DNA of 64,000 bases, taken from positions 496,001 through 560,000 of the forward strand of contig JAWWNJ010000009.1 in assembly GCA_037176885.1 (NCBI GenBank), given 5' to 3'. Below the pieces are notes generated by a model. That model did not search any database, was not told where the DNA came from, and saw only the letters and a program-made list of their open reading frames with translations. Below, one piece after another: positions 23,188 to 34,507 of the stretch (the stretch's first letter is position 1; every line of letters begins with the position of its first letter). The translations under genes and the position numbers were made by a program. The DNA comes from Favolaschia claudopus (lineage: Eukaryota > Basidiomycota > Agaricomycetes > Agaricales > Mycenaceae).

Positions 23188-25418
23188 ATGAAACGAACCC
23201 CGGCGCAAGGCTACGCCCCCGTCCCCAGCGCCTCTAATCTCGTTCCCCCAACCCCCTCTTCAAACACGACGTCCTCTCATGCCCACGGTTCCCTCAGGGA
23301 ATCGCTAACAAATGGTGTAGCAACTGGAGAAATTGGAGCCGGATATGGCCCATATTCAGTGCGATTTATTCCCGTCGTTTTACCTATATTTTACTGATTT
23401 ATGCGACTAGTACCCCCAACCGAATCGCGATAGCATGTTTAGCAGTTCAAGGTTCAGCAATGCCGCATCCATGGTGCCCACAGAAGCATTAACGCAGTCG
23501 AATACTTCATCTCTCTCACCCCAATTCTGGGAAAACGACCCCGACCTCGACGACGCCCTGCATAATCCAAGTCGAGATACAAGCTCATTCACCTTTTTTT
23601 CCCTTCGTGGCTGGCTCAACGCATCAGCTCTCTTCGTCATTTGCGCAGGGCTGATAGTGTTGTTTGCTGGTTACCCTGTAATCTCAAGCTTCGGTCAAAC
23701 ATCACCAACGCTTGGCGCGTTCAACCTCGGTGGTATAAACCAAACCGGCCAAGTACCTGACTTGATATCGTTTCCTTCCCCCATCGACAAAGACACGCCC
23801 ACGAGCGCATATTCGCGGAAGGGAGTTACCGACGGGAAGAATTACAATCTTGTCTTCAGTGATGAGTTCAACATCGATGGTCGCTCTTTCTATCCGGGAG
23901 ACGATCCGTATTGGGAGGGAGTCGACTTACATTATTGGTGGGTTGAGCCATCGTTCATCCCCCCTCCCTACAGTCTGAATGGATATGGATTTAATGTACA
24001 GGCCAACTGGCGATCTGGAGTGGTACGATCCCGGGGTACGTTTCAGCTCTCACGGATACATCCATGTGTTCAACGGCAACAGGCAATAACGACTGAAAAC
24101 GGCAAACTGGTCATTACCATAACCGAAGAAAATTACCATGATCTCAATTTCAAAAGCGGTATGTTACAAACATGGAACAAGGTACATTCAATCGCTGCTC
24201 TACCTCCATGAAGCTCACGGCATATTCGAGTTCTGTTTCACGACAGGTAGTCCCACTTGCCCATATGCCATTTCATTGAATATTGATATGGGATTTGTAG
24301 GTTATGTTGAGGTAAAGATAAGTCTCCCCGGCTCCCCCAACACCCCTGGTTTCTGGCCTGGTGCTTGGACCCTGGGGAATTTGGTCAGTCTCTTTTCAAA
24401 TTAATTGATACGTGAATGAACGCATCTGAAGGGTCGAGCGGGATACGGTGCTACAACTGAAGGGATGTGGCCATACACTTATGATTCTTGCGACGTCGGC
24501 ACTCTGAAAAATCAAACGAGAAAAGATGGCACACCCGCTGTAACTGCGACTGGTGGATCTGGCAACGTGCTCAGTTTCTTGCCCGGTCAAAGGACGTCGG
24601 CCTGTACATGTCCTGGTGAAGACCATCCTGGACCCGACGTCTCCAAAGGACGAGGAGTACCCGAGATCGATATTCTGGAAGCACAAATCGACGTGAACCG
24701 CAGTCCATTTACGGGACAGGTATCGCAGAGTTTCCAATGCGCCCCGTTCAACGTCGATTGGAATTTTGACAACACGTCGACTCAGTTTGTCAGCGACGAC
24801 TTGACCAAGTGGAATGGGTACAGAGGCAGTCAAACCCAACAGGCCATATCTGCTCTCACATACATCAACTCGTCAGTCTACAGCGACCAGGCGTATGGTG
24901 TCTATGGCTTCGAATATTGGGCCGATCCCGACAACCGGAACGACGGCTACATCACATGGGTCGCCAGTGGCGTCGAGTCGTGGACGATGAAAGCGAGCGC
25001 TGTCGGCCCCGACCCAGCTGCCGAGATTGGCGCCCGGTTGATTCCAGAGGAACCCATGGTGCGTTCGGTAACTGTTCCTCAGCCTCGTTAGCTGACGCGT
25101 CGCGCAGTATTTGGTGCTGAATCTTGGAATGTCGCCCGGTTTCCAGCACCAGGACTTTCAACACATGCAGTTCCCGAATAAGATGTATGTCGACTATATC
25201 CGAGTATACCAACGCGAAGGCATATCCGAGGGCACAACATGCAACCCATCGAGATATCCGACATCGGACTATATCAACAAGTACGTTGGTTTTCTTGGCT
25301 CTCTCCCTTCTCCTGATATCCCCGCAGCCACCCCGAAGCATATACCAATGCCAACAACACAATATGGTCACAAGCGGGTTACTCTTTCCCAAAGAACTCT
25401 CTGTGGGACGGGTGCTGA
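23188..25418 (+). CDS. Beta-glucan synthesis-associated protein, Kre6/Skn1 family (GH16-like)
   Basis: A type II membrane protein of the secretory pathway required for cell-wall beta-1,6-glucan. Exon 1 (23188-23358) joins exon 2 at 23411 in frame (GPYS/YPQPNRDSMF). The cytoplasmic N-terminus is Ser/Pro-rich. A transmembrane segment (ASALFVICAGLIVLFAGYPV) lies near residue 130. The lumenal GH16-like domain begins NYNLVFSDEFNIDGRSFYPG and holds KLVITITEENYHDLNFKSGM, GYVEVKISLPGSPNTPGFWP and AWTLGNL/GRAGYGATTEGMWPY. The catalytic-type ExDxxE is in VPEIDILEAQID near 24.67 kb. The domain continues to FPNKMYVDYIRVYQ. The spliced end reads SFPKNSLWDGC. About eight introns; it looks intact. Confidence 0.92.
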
Positions 25419-25888
25419 GCGCCGAGCTGTTACGGGGCGAGGACGATGTTTCGGGGAACAGTGTACGATCAATGCTATCTAAATACTACTCCTTACCTTA
25501 CCTTACGGACGCTACGATAATCCTTGACATCACCCTTTAGAGGCTGGGGCTCGTTTGGGGGAGTCTCCGGCGGTTCACCACTTGCACCATATGACGCTCA
25601 CTTACGATTCACGGACACGTTTATACATAATTTTCTATTGTATTGTTTGTAGTCCGATTAGTCTTCGTCAGACTCCTTGAGAAACGCTATATATTCATCA
25701 TACCCGGCGCTGTTTTGGAGTTTGTGTGAAAGGAACGTCGGTCGGCTTTTACAATATCGAGAACGAATGTCGGGCGGACTGTGACCTGCTAGCTCTACTC
25801 GAGCGATCAATGCGGATTCACTGACTTGCTGTTTTTGAAACCATTCGAATAGTAGAGAATAAAAAATACATGAAACCCCAGAAAAAAA
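25419..25888. other. Intergenic region between convergent genes
   Basis: 3' flanks of the Kre6/Skn1-like and GH3 genes. No gene or repeat recognised. Confidence 0.5.
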
Positions 25889-28478
25889 TTACGAGGGAGG
25901 CGCAGGCCAATGCGTGATTTGCTCCTGCGTCCCCGTTAACCGGAAGCTGTGAGTAAGCCCCGTCGGCACATCCAACAGCAGTGTGTACTCCCCGGGATAC
26001 AACGTCGCACTGCCGTCTTCCCCGACACGCGCAATTGATCCCAAAGTGACCGCCAGCTTGGCGGAAACAGTCTGCCCCGCCCCAACGCTCTTTACACGCG
26101 AATACGACACCAACTCCTTGTTAGGGAATGGCGCAGGGCCCGCGGTGGTCTTCACGAACCCGAGCACGACAAAGTCTGACGCTACCTTGCCTGTGTTGTG
26201 CACGGCCACGTTGAAGGTATCGAACGGTGCTAGGTCGAGGGGTCCACCCGCAGCTCGGCCGACTGAAACAAGCGACTGTATGCTATACGAAGTTTTCGCG
26301 CCTTGTAGTGCGAGGTTGAAGGTGGTGAAGCTCAACCCGGTGCCGAACTCGTACGTCGGGGTGCCGGTGTACCACTTGTATGTCCGTCCAGGATTGCTGC
26401 TGCTCGACGCTAGCGACATGTCCGTCATTGGGACAGCATCGACATAACTTGCCGGATATTGGGTAACAGGCAAGCGGCCGGCGGGAGACACCTTGCCACT
26501 CAGTACATCCATCACAGCTGTTCCGCCCTGCTGCCCGGGATAGCCTCCATGGAGAATGGCGCTGACATTGGGATTACTCTTCAGTGCTGCATCGTCGACC
26601 TGACCTCCACCAAATTGGAGCACGACCAAAGGCTTTCCAACGGCAGCGAGCTGGCTGATAAGGTCGAGTTGATTGCCGGGCCACACAATGGTGTCTCGGT
26701 CCCTCCCCTCAGCTTCAATGCTGTTGTCAATACCGCCAGCAAAGACCACCGCGTCGGCAGCCCGAGCAGCAGCAATCGCTGCTGCGAATCCACTGTCATC
26801 ATTCGAGTTGATGCCGGTTCCAGCAGTCAACGTCGTCTCGAAGCCTGCAGCTTGTGCGGCCGCGAAAGGGCTTATGAGGAACGGCGCGATGCCCTCGTAA
26901 TTGCCTTGCATCTGAGTCGTAGCGTCGGCCCACGGGCCAATAAGGGCCAAGCTCTTGATGGATTTGGAGAAGGGGAGGGCGCCGGTGTTCTTAAGCAGGG
27001 TCAACCCTTCCACTGCAGCCGTGTGCGCGAGACTCTGTGCCGCAGGCGTGTTGACATCGTTCCAGGATATTTGTCGGTACGGCTGCGAGGCCGCAGGGTT
27101 GAAGTAACCAAGACGGATGAGCGAAGCGTATTGCCTCTCAAGAGCTGTCTGGATGTCCGCCTTAGTTACTAGGGACATGTCGAGTGCTTGCTGAAGATTA
27201 TTGCCGAATGTGCTGCCGCAGTCAACATCTACACAAGTCTGTGTCAGGATCGTGGCTCCCGTTGCATGTTTAGAGCCGTACCTGTACCAGCCTTGAGTCC
27301 AGTCGCTGCTGCGTGCGGCAGGTCAGGCGAGAACTTATGATCAATGAAGTTAGCAATCGCGTCGCAGTCTGCTGGAGTTTTAGTCTAGTTCATACTCGAT
27401 TATTTTACTTCACCTGAGGTCACCCATCGCTCATTGTTGAAGCCCCAGTAGTCCCGCAGAATTGTCTGCAACAGGTATGTATCAGCACAGGACGGAATAC
27501 CTTGAATCCATGAATGCATGAGACACAATCGAAAACAGGTGCGAAAGAGACAGACCGTTCACCGCATTGTAGCTACACATCACGGACGCAACGTGAGCAT
27601 CGCGAACGCAGCTTTGAAAGGGAGGAAGGTAGTAGGAGCTGAGATCCTGCGTCGATATGATTGCGTTGAAAGACGTCCGATCATTCCCTTGCCAGTTTTC
27701 GATGTCGTAACCGGCAAAGTGCTTACAGTCTGCGGCGACTTTGAACATTTCAGGGTCTATTCCACCCTGCAGTCCATCAATGAGGTTAAAGACGTATTGT
27801 GACACATGGAAAGGATCTTCGCCGGGCGTTTCTTGTCCTCGGCCCCAACGCGGGTCGCGGAAGGCTGAGGTCGTATATCATTAGCTGCGGGGATAGGAGA
27901 ACAGCATCGAAGACCAACGGTTGATGTTCGGAGTGAAGAAATCCAGCCCTAATATTACAGAAGGAGTGAGATTCAGTATTAACAATTTTGGGGTCGCATA
28001 CCTGCTCGTCCGACATTGTTGAAGGCCCTTGCCTCTGTACTGATCACAGTAGCGACCTCTTTGATCAGCTCATCATCAAAAGCAGCGCTCATGAGGATCG
28101 GGCCGGGGAACGAGGTGGCAAAGCTGAAATCCTGACCCTTGGGTGCGAATGTCACGCCGGGGCTCGATGCAACACCGTGCTGTCGCGGTCAAGGGGATCA
28201 GTCATTGAACTTGGGAGGATTAAAACGCTTACCAATGCCTCAGACCACCAGTTATATGCGGGGAGACCGAGCCGCGGAACGCCTCCCGATGCATTGTCAG
28301 TATTGTTGATAAGTTCAGCCGTCGTGAACATCGATATCAGTGCCTTTGCGCGAGCGGTGGGGCTCGCAGACGTGTTGCAGACGAGGGTTTTTGCGAGTGG
28401 TCCATTTACGCAGTCTGGAAAAGCGTATGCGTTTGTCATACCCGCAAGGGCAGAGCAGAGGAGCAAAGTCGCGAGCAT
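25889..28478 (-). CDS. Secreted GH3 beta-xylosidase
   Basis: An exo-acting glycoside hydrolase of family 3 of the fungal xylan 1,4-beta-xylosidase type, releasing xylose from xylo-oligosaccharides. The ATG at 28478 starts a clean signal peptide ([19 protein letters not shown]); the frame upstream contains no ATG. Landmarks in order are [60 protein letters not shown] and WVTSDCDAI with the nucleophile aspartate. The second domain includes [15 protein letters not shown] and [20 protein letters not shown]-terminal fibronectin-III-like domain ([18 protein letters not shown]) ends at WPAPPS. The last exon is very long (from about 27178); the rest is split by short introns. It shares an 860-bp upstream region with the GT15 pseudogene. 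Confidence 0.92.
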
Positions 28479-29337
28479 GGCGCTGGGAGTTGCGGGGTAG
28501 AAGCGACCACACCATTTTGTAAGACCATGCCTCAATTTATACAGACGAGCAGAATTCGGGTTCGGAAGCGAAAGTTAGAGGAAGGGGAAGTGACTGCCAC
28601 CGCGCTTATTCTGGGAGGCGGAGGTGCTGGGACGCCGCTTAGGAATACGCGGCGCTGGTCACCAGATAAAGCGCGTCGCGTCGAGAACGTCTTGAAAGAA
28701 GGGAAATGGTAAGCGGGTTGCCAGTTAATTCGAGCCGACCAGTAGGAGATAGAGAAAAACCTCGTAGCACTTGACCGAAGGAAGGTGAAGGAAGCTTCAA
28801 CTAGCGCATGCAGCCGACTCGGATGTCAGTCGAGATATCTCAGAACAAAAAGGAAGTTGGCGGCATCCTCAGCAGAGAGTATCGTGGAAGTTCCAGAATT
28901 TGCATTGAATCAGACGGTGACGTTCAAAACAGCGATGAGCATTGGAACCAAGGTCAGTCGTTCAGAGAGCGAAGGAAGCTGATTCCAGCGTGATGAGCTT
29001 CTTAGAGTGGAGCACCGCCGAACTTCGGAGTAATACGCGGCGGAGCAGACGCGCACGGGGCCCCGCATATAGACCAAGCCACGAAGCATGCATGAAAGGC
29101 GCAAGAAAGGCTCATCGGTCACGGTCACCTGGACGCGTTCAAACTGCAAAGTTCAAATTATGGCATCAATCGCCTCTTTGACCTGAACCACCACCATCTG
29201 CTGAAACTCGTCAAAGACGGAGTACTCAATCTGAACGGCTCTCTACAGACGCAGAAACGAGCCCACCCAAGCACCAACCTTGTCTGTAGATTTGACTTTC
29301 CTGCAACTGGCTCAACGCCAGTAACGAGTCGGCGACA
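28479..29337. promoter_or_regulatory. Long divergent upstream region
   Basis: About 860 bp between the GH3 start and the GT15-like start. The part next to 29337 resembles the sequence before the second GT15 copy (GTAACGA..TCGG.GACAA before each ATG), so the duplication included the 5' flank. CGGTCA occurs twice in tandem at about 29115-29128. Confidence 0.5.
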
Positions 29338-30542
29338 ATGTTCGCACTGCCCGCCAGACGGCATGCAATAATAACAATCGCCACCGCCTTCGTCAGCTTG
29401 TGGTACCTCTCCTCGCTCAGTTGGAACCTCCAATTATCACCCAATACATGACCAAAAGACTTGTCCTTCCGTTTTCCCGAAATATCCTCCTCGTCCAAGC
29501 CCGCCAGTCTTCCGTACACAGCTTCCATTGTTTACCTTCTGACCACCATACCTCAAAGTCGCCCCAGAGACTCGATATTTCGCTCGCTGTTACTCGCTCA
29601 CAAGAACATCCCCTGGCGATATCAATGGCCTATCCTGCTCTTTCACGCCGGCATCTACGACTCTGAAGATAACCAGTCTGAGTTCTTCGATAACATCCGC
29701 AATGCCGCGGAAGATAACGCTGTGACTATGGAAGATGTTGACAAGCTCATCAAGCGCCTCGAGTTTATTCACCTTCAGCATGATCTTCCCGACCTGCCTT
29801 TTGAGACAATGGACCCCAAACCCGTCGTCATGGAGAGTTGGCCCGGTAAATCGTACACTCCTACTCTGTACAGATACTCATTCAAAATCTCTCCGACAGG
29901 GTACCACCACATGTGCGCGTTCTACTCCTACAAGATATTCAGCCACCCTCGAATATCTTCGCTCGATTATTACTTTCGTCTAGACGATGACTCTTTCATT
30001 CGCGAACCCACCTGCCTCGACCCCTTCGAGTACATGCACGTCAACAATAAGTCTTTTGCCTATCGCAGCGAAGGCGACGACTGGCCTTTCGTTACCGTCG
30101 GGATGTGGCAATTCACCAACAAATACGCAAACGACCATCCAGACGTGGAGAGCCGACTCCTTGGGAATCAATGGCCGTGGCTCCCGAACCGCGACTCTCC
30201 TGACTATGGCTTGGACGCATGGATCCCATCTTATGGAGGCAATTTCGAAGTGGTCAAACTTTCGCGATTCCAGACACCTGAAGTCAAAGCGTTCCTGGAT
30301 AATGGCGAGTGATCCGACGCGATTCTACACGTATCGATGGGGTATGTTTTGTGGTCTGTGCGAGAACACTGATCTGAATTCTTATGCAGGCGACGCTCCG
30401 TTGCGCAAGATGACGGCGTACATGTTCTTGAATGTCTCCCAGGAGGTTCATTTGATGTGTGAGGTTCCATACGGGCACAATTTTTTATTTCAAAATGTTC
30501 CGCAACTGTACTTGCACGCCGCTGCCGCAACTTGCGCAGTGA
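29338..30542 (+). pseudogene. Broken GT15 (Kre2/Mnt1-like) mannosyltransferase copy
   Basis: This is the upstream member of a tandem pair with the intact gene at 30906-32134. It aligns along the whole length, including the ATG context, membrane anchor, the intron after WPG, and the tail. Two lesions break it. In-frame TGA at 29449-29451 (codon 38) follows LQLSPNT. A one-base loss near 30304 shifts the frame, so translation hits TGA at 30310-30312 where the paralogue reads SLASDPERFY. After that shift the frame again encodes family sequence (RWG/GDAPLRKMTAYMF). The catalytic region is well kept (YYFRLDDDSFIREPTCLDPF), so decay looks recent. An alternative start or an intron skipping the first stop cannot be excluded, but the frameshift would remain. 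Confidence 0.7.
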
Positions 30543-30905
30543 TCCTTTTCTTGCATTTGAAGCTGCTGTTCCTTGTGTATATTATGAGCGCTACCGACCT
30601 TTGCACAATGAAATGTCTCTATTTTTTCCTAATGGGATGTCGTTCGTCGCGTTACGATAGGTCGGCAAAAGGCAACGGTCGAGTTGCGTCTCTTTCATTG
30701 GTAGCGTAGAGATGGATAACCAGACGAACGCAGTACACGGGTCCCTCTTGGACGCGTTGTTGGCATTTGTTTACAGTTCGCGTCAACGCGTCTTTGAACT
30801 CGACCACCACCACAGTACCTGATACAGGTCTGTATCCGGGTCCTTCGAATCGCGCCTCGCCTCGCCGCAACTCACTCAACTCTAGTAACGACTCGGTAAC
30901 GACAA
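30543..30905. other. Spacer between the two GT15 copies
   Basis: 3' flank of the pseudogene and promoter of the intact copy. The last 100 bp resemble the flank before the upstream copy. No other feature seen. Confidence 0.5.
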
Positions 30906-32134
30906 ATGTTCATACCCGCCAGACGGTATGCGGTCGCAACAATCGCCACCTTCGTCAGCCTGTGGTATCTCTCCTCGCTCAGCTGGAATCTCCAACCATC
31001 GCCAAGAGGCTCCTCCTTCCGTTTTGGATCTCAAATCTCCTCCAAGCCCGCCGGTCCTCCATACAAAGCCTCCCTCGTCTACCTCACCACCACCATGCCT
31101 CAAAGCCGTCCCAAGGACTGGATATTCCGCTCGCTGTTACTCGTACAGAAGAACATCCCCTGGCGATATCAATGGCCGATCTTGCTCTTCCACGCCGGCG
31201 TATACGACTCTGAAGAGAATCAGTTTAAGTTCCTTGACAACATCCGCAATGCCGCTGAAGAGAACGCTGTGACTACGGAAGACGTTGACAAGCTCATCAA
31301 GCGCATCGAGTTCGTTCACTATGAGCATTTTCTCCCCGACATCGATTTCGAGACGATGGATCCTAAGCCTGTTTGGTGGGAGGGTTATTGGCCTGGTAAA
31401 CAAATTTCTTCTGTGTCTATCCACCCCGTTACGTGCAATATCGCTCATTCAGAATTGAATTGCATTTAGCCTACCACCACATGTGCGCGTTCTTCTCCTA
31501 CAAGATATTCAACCACCCCCGAATCTCCTCGCTCGACTACTACTTCCGCCTAGACGACGACTCCTTCATCCGCGAACCCACCTGCTTCGACCCCTTCGAA
31601 TACATGCACGTCAACAACAAGTCCCTAGCCTACCGCAGCGAAGACCCGGACTACGGCTTCGTCACCATCGGGATGTGGCAGTTCGTCAGCAAGTACGCTA
31701 ATACGCACCCGGACGTGGAGAACCGAATGCTGAGGAATCAGTGGCCGTGGCTGCCGAATCGCGACTCGGCGGACTATGGATCGGACGAGTTCATACCGGC
31801 GTATGGAGGCAATTTTGAGGTGGTGAAGGTTCCGAGGTTTCAGACGCCTGAAGTGAGGGCATTTTTGGAGAGTTTGGCGAGTGACCCGGAGAGGTTTTAT
31901 CGGCATCGATGGGGTAGGTGTTTCGATGCTGTTTTTGCCTAAGTATGGACGAGAGCGCTGACTGATGTTTCGTTCTGCGGCGCAGGCGACGCGCCGTTGC
32001 GCAAGGTGACGGCGTATATGTTTTTGGATGTCGCGCGGGAGGTTCATTTGATGTGCGAGTTTGCGTATGCGCATAAGGTTGATGAGAATTTTGCGAATTG
32101 TGAATGTAAGCCGCTGCCTCGTCTTGCGCAGTGA
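30906..32134 (+). CDS. GT15 family glycosyltransferase (Kre2/Mnt1-like alpha-1,2-mannosyltransferase)
   Basis: A predicted Golgi type II membrane enzyme that adds mannose to glycoprotein O- and N-glycans. The ATG at 30906 leads into an N-terminal anchor (VATIATFVSLWYLSSLSW). Exon 1 ends at WPG before GTAAAC. Exon 2 starts in AYHHMCAF, and exon 3 gives GDAPLRKVTAYMFLDVAREV, ending RLAQ. GT15 landmarks are the YHHMCAF region, DYYFRLDDDSF..EPTCFDPFEYM, GGNFEVVKVPRF and RFYRHRWGDAP. In classical Kre2-type enzymes the middle motif reads YYxRVEPxVxFxCD, whereas here LDDDS sits in its place, so this is a divergent subfamily. Donor GDP-mannose is inferred from the family only. All features missing from the upstream copy are intact here. 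Confidence 0.82.
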
Positions 32135-32492
32135 GCTGTTTCTGTTACTTGTGTATGATGTATAATGTCGTTGTAAAGTTGGTATCTTATAATGGGATAA
32201 ATAGAGCAAGTCTTACGGAGATCGTGGTCCCAAATGAGTGTGGTTGCGTGGGTTGAGGTTGGACGGTCAGAGATGATTGCCTGTCGAGTCTGTGACAGAC
32301 AGTCGAGATACAGAAAATGGTACACGACGCACAGATCATAACGAGCTCGAGTAGCGCACGACAGACTAGGACCAAGGCTAAGGCAGATGTAAGTAAATGT
32401 AGAATGAGTAGACTGAGTGCTCCGCTGAGCTGGTACACGGGGTATGCGACATGATGTGATAGACTGCGGTGAATGCATGCGAGTCCTCTCTC
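32135..32492. other. Intergenic region between convergent genes
   Basis: 3' flanks of the GT15 gene and the F-box-like gene. No gene recognised. Confidence 0.45.
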
Positions 32493-33640
32493 TTAATCCA
32501 AAGGATTCGGCGGAGGCGGCAAATTCCTCTCTTCCTTGGCTTGTCTCCAGAACCTCTCTGGATCCTCCAAATTCCACAGCCACATATTCTTCTCTTTCCA
32601 CCGCCGCCGACGGTGCATGACGCAGCACCTCTCATCGAGATTCTGGATCAAAGAGGAGAGGTTCCGCATGGAGTCGCCGTTCTGATGAGGGGATTTCAAA
32701 TGCATTTCGATGTCAATGCAGTTCTTGAGTACGAATTTACTACATAGAGGAGGGACTCACGAGGGTTGTAGTGACGACCAGTTGTTGGAGATTTGGTGAG
32801 CGGAGGACCTCCGTGAAGATGCGCATCGGGATGCGCATGTAGTCGGCTGTGTTGATTGCGACGGATGCGCGGGTGAGGTTGGGGAGGGTGGGGAGGAGGG
32901 TGGAGATGTCGCTCCAGGATGAGGATGGGAGGGATCCGACGTAGTTGAGGTGTGAGAGTTGATTGAAGAGTTTGAGGCCGTTTCCTTGGAGGAGGTGTGG
33001 CCAAGTGACCTACGGAACGAAGAATTCGATTACAGTAAGTTGAAGACGCTTGCATTGGGATTGTGTTATGTATGATACTCGCGTCGAAATCATTGAGAGT
33101 GAGTTCCACGCAGCGCGTGTGCTTGAACTCGGCTGGGGACTCCTCCTCATTAGAGCAGATGCCGGAGAGCATCAAGTGCTCCGGGGTGCAGGCGAGCGCG
33201 CGGACGTTGATGCATGCGTCGATGATGGCGATGCTGGATTTTCTGACGCGACGACATGAACGCGGGGACAGGCAGATGAGCCAGAGGGCGCGGATCTGCG
33301 AGGCGGCCTCTGGGTGTGTCTTGAGGTAGTTGTGGAATGCGAGGATTTGGTAGTCTTTGGAGAGTAAGACGGAGACGCGTTGGAGGAGTTTTTCGCTAAG
33401 GATGAGGTTGTAGAAGGGTTTGTTCAACAGGAGGAGAGAACGATAGGTTTGCTGAGACGGGCCGATTGCGAGGGTCAGGATTCGGATGCTGGAATGTGTT
33501 TTGGCTCGAGCGCTACGTCGAGTGCTTGTTCGTTAGGCGTACCTGAGTTCGACTGGTAATTCGGCGAAAGGAAAAGGTTGATTCCCGAGTTTTTTCTTCC
33601 TCTGGGGGATTTTCACGTCGGCCTTTTCATTGTCGGACAT
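32493..33640 (-). CDS. F-box-like protein, copy 1 of an inverted paralogue pair
   Basis: The ATG at 33640 opens MSDNEKADVKIPQRKKK, then FPFAELPVELS/IRILTLA, an F-box-like LPxEL..RIL core split by an intron (donor GTACGC). The following domain reads TYRSLLLLNKPFYNLILSEK and HTRCVELTLNDFD. Intron 2 begins with GC (GCGAGT) and ends CGTAG, joining VTWPHLLQGNGLKLFNQ. A leucine-rich middle follows, then the conserved C-terminal block MHRRRRWKEKNMWLWNL and PERFWRQAKEERNLPP before the stop at 32493. The plus-strand gene at 38835-39990 has the same exon plan and the same C-terminal block. A role as SCF substrate receptor is possible but not shown. No closer family recognised. Confidence 0.72.
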
Positions 33641-34507
33641 GACTTCAAGAGACTTGGGCAGCTGATAGTAGATAGTAGAGAAAGCCAGAGAGAGCCTCGC
33701 TTGCAGACTGGATTGATTGCGGGTGTCGCACAGAACTCAAGTTGATCAAACCATCGTTGACGACGTCCGGATCGTTCTGAACATTTATGGGGCTTGCGAC
33801 TCGACACAGACGTTGAACGTTGAACTTTAATTGTGAGGACCGAGCGCAACGGTGAGGACTGAGCGCAACAATGGTGATAAATGACTACAGCCTTTGGTAA
33901 ACAGAACCAAATAGCGACTTGAGCAACTCCGCCGTCGTTCGGGTCGTGTCTGTCTGCTTTCTTCTCCGCTTTTCTCTCGTTCTACTCGATATCTCGGTTT
34001 ATATTTTGAATATGGGTCGATGGTGCGCTGCTCCGACCACACACGAAGCACACAGACAGCTTACAGACACCCGACAATAAGGACTGCTGAATACCAGGAC
34101 GATGTCTTCCTCTCAAAAATAAAAGGACTTGTGTATGTCGCGTTGTTCACCACGCTCTAGGTCGCGAGTCTTGACCCTTTGGCGGATAGGTCCGGCGCGA
34201 TCAAAAGGTCAAAATTGGAGGCTGAGCCTACCATTAGGCATGTTGCCGCCTATCGCTGCAAAGTACTTTACTCATCGCCGCGACATTGAAGCTATCGACA
34301 TGTGGTCGAGGACCTGGACACCGGAGATTCATTTACAACTCAGATCATCGATATTTTGGTCCAGGTACATACTTCCCAGTCTTCAGCATCAAACAAATTC
34401 TGACTTTAATTGAACAATGCCAGGAATTGGCGGAGCGGCGTCTGCGTAGCAGCAACAGCCCCGGCGACCGCAGGCTCATAGCTGACCGCACAGCGAAGAG
34501 TCTGCGT
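33641..34507. promoter_or_regulatory. Divergent upstream region
   Basis: Upstream of the minus F-box-like gene and the plus hypothetical gene. An imperfect tandem duplication of about 20 bp (GAGGACCGAGCGCAAC / GAGGACTGAGCGCAAC) lies at about 33835-33870. The frame from 34286 is open but lacks an ATG; it may contain an unresolved 5' exon of the next gene. Confidence 0.45.

Noticed and set aside
28479..28535. Upstream start of the GH3 gene at 28535
   Set aside because: The codon there is TTG. ATG 28478 gives a clean signal peptide directly.
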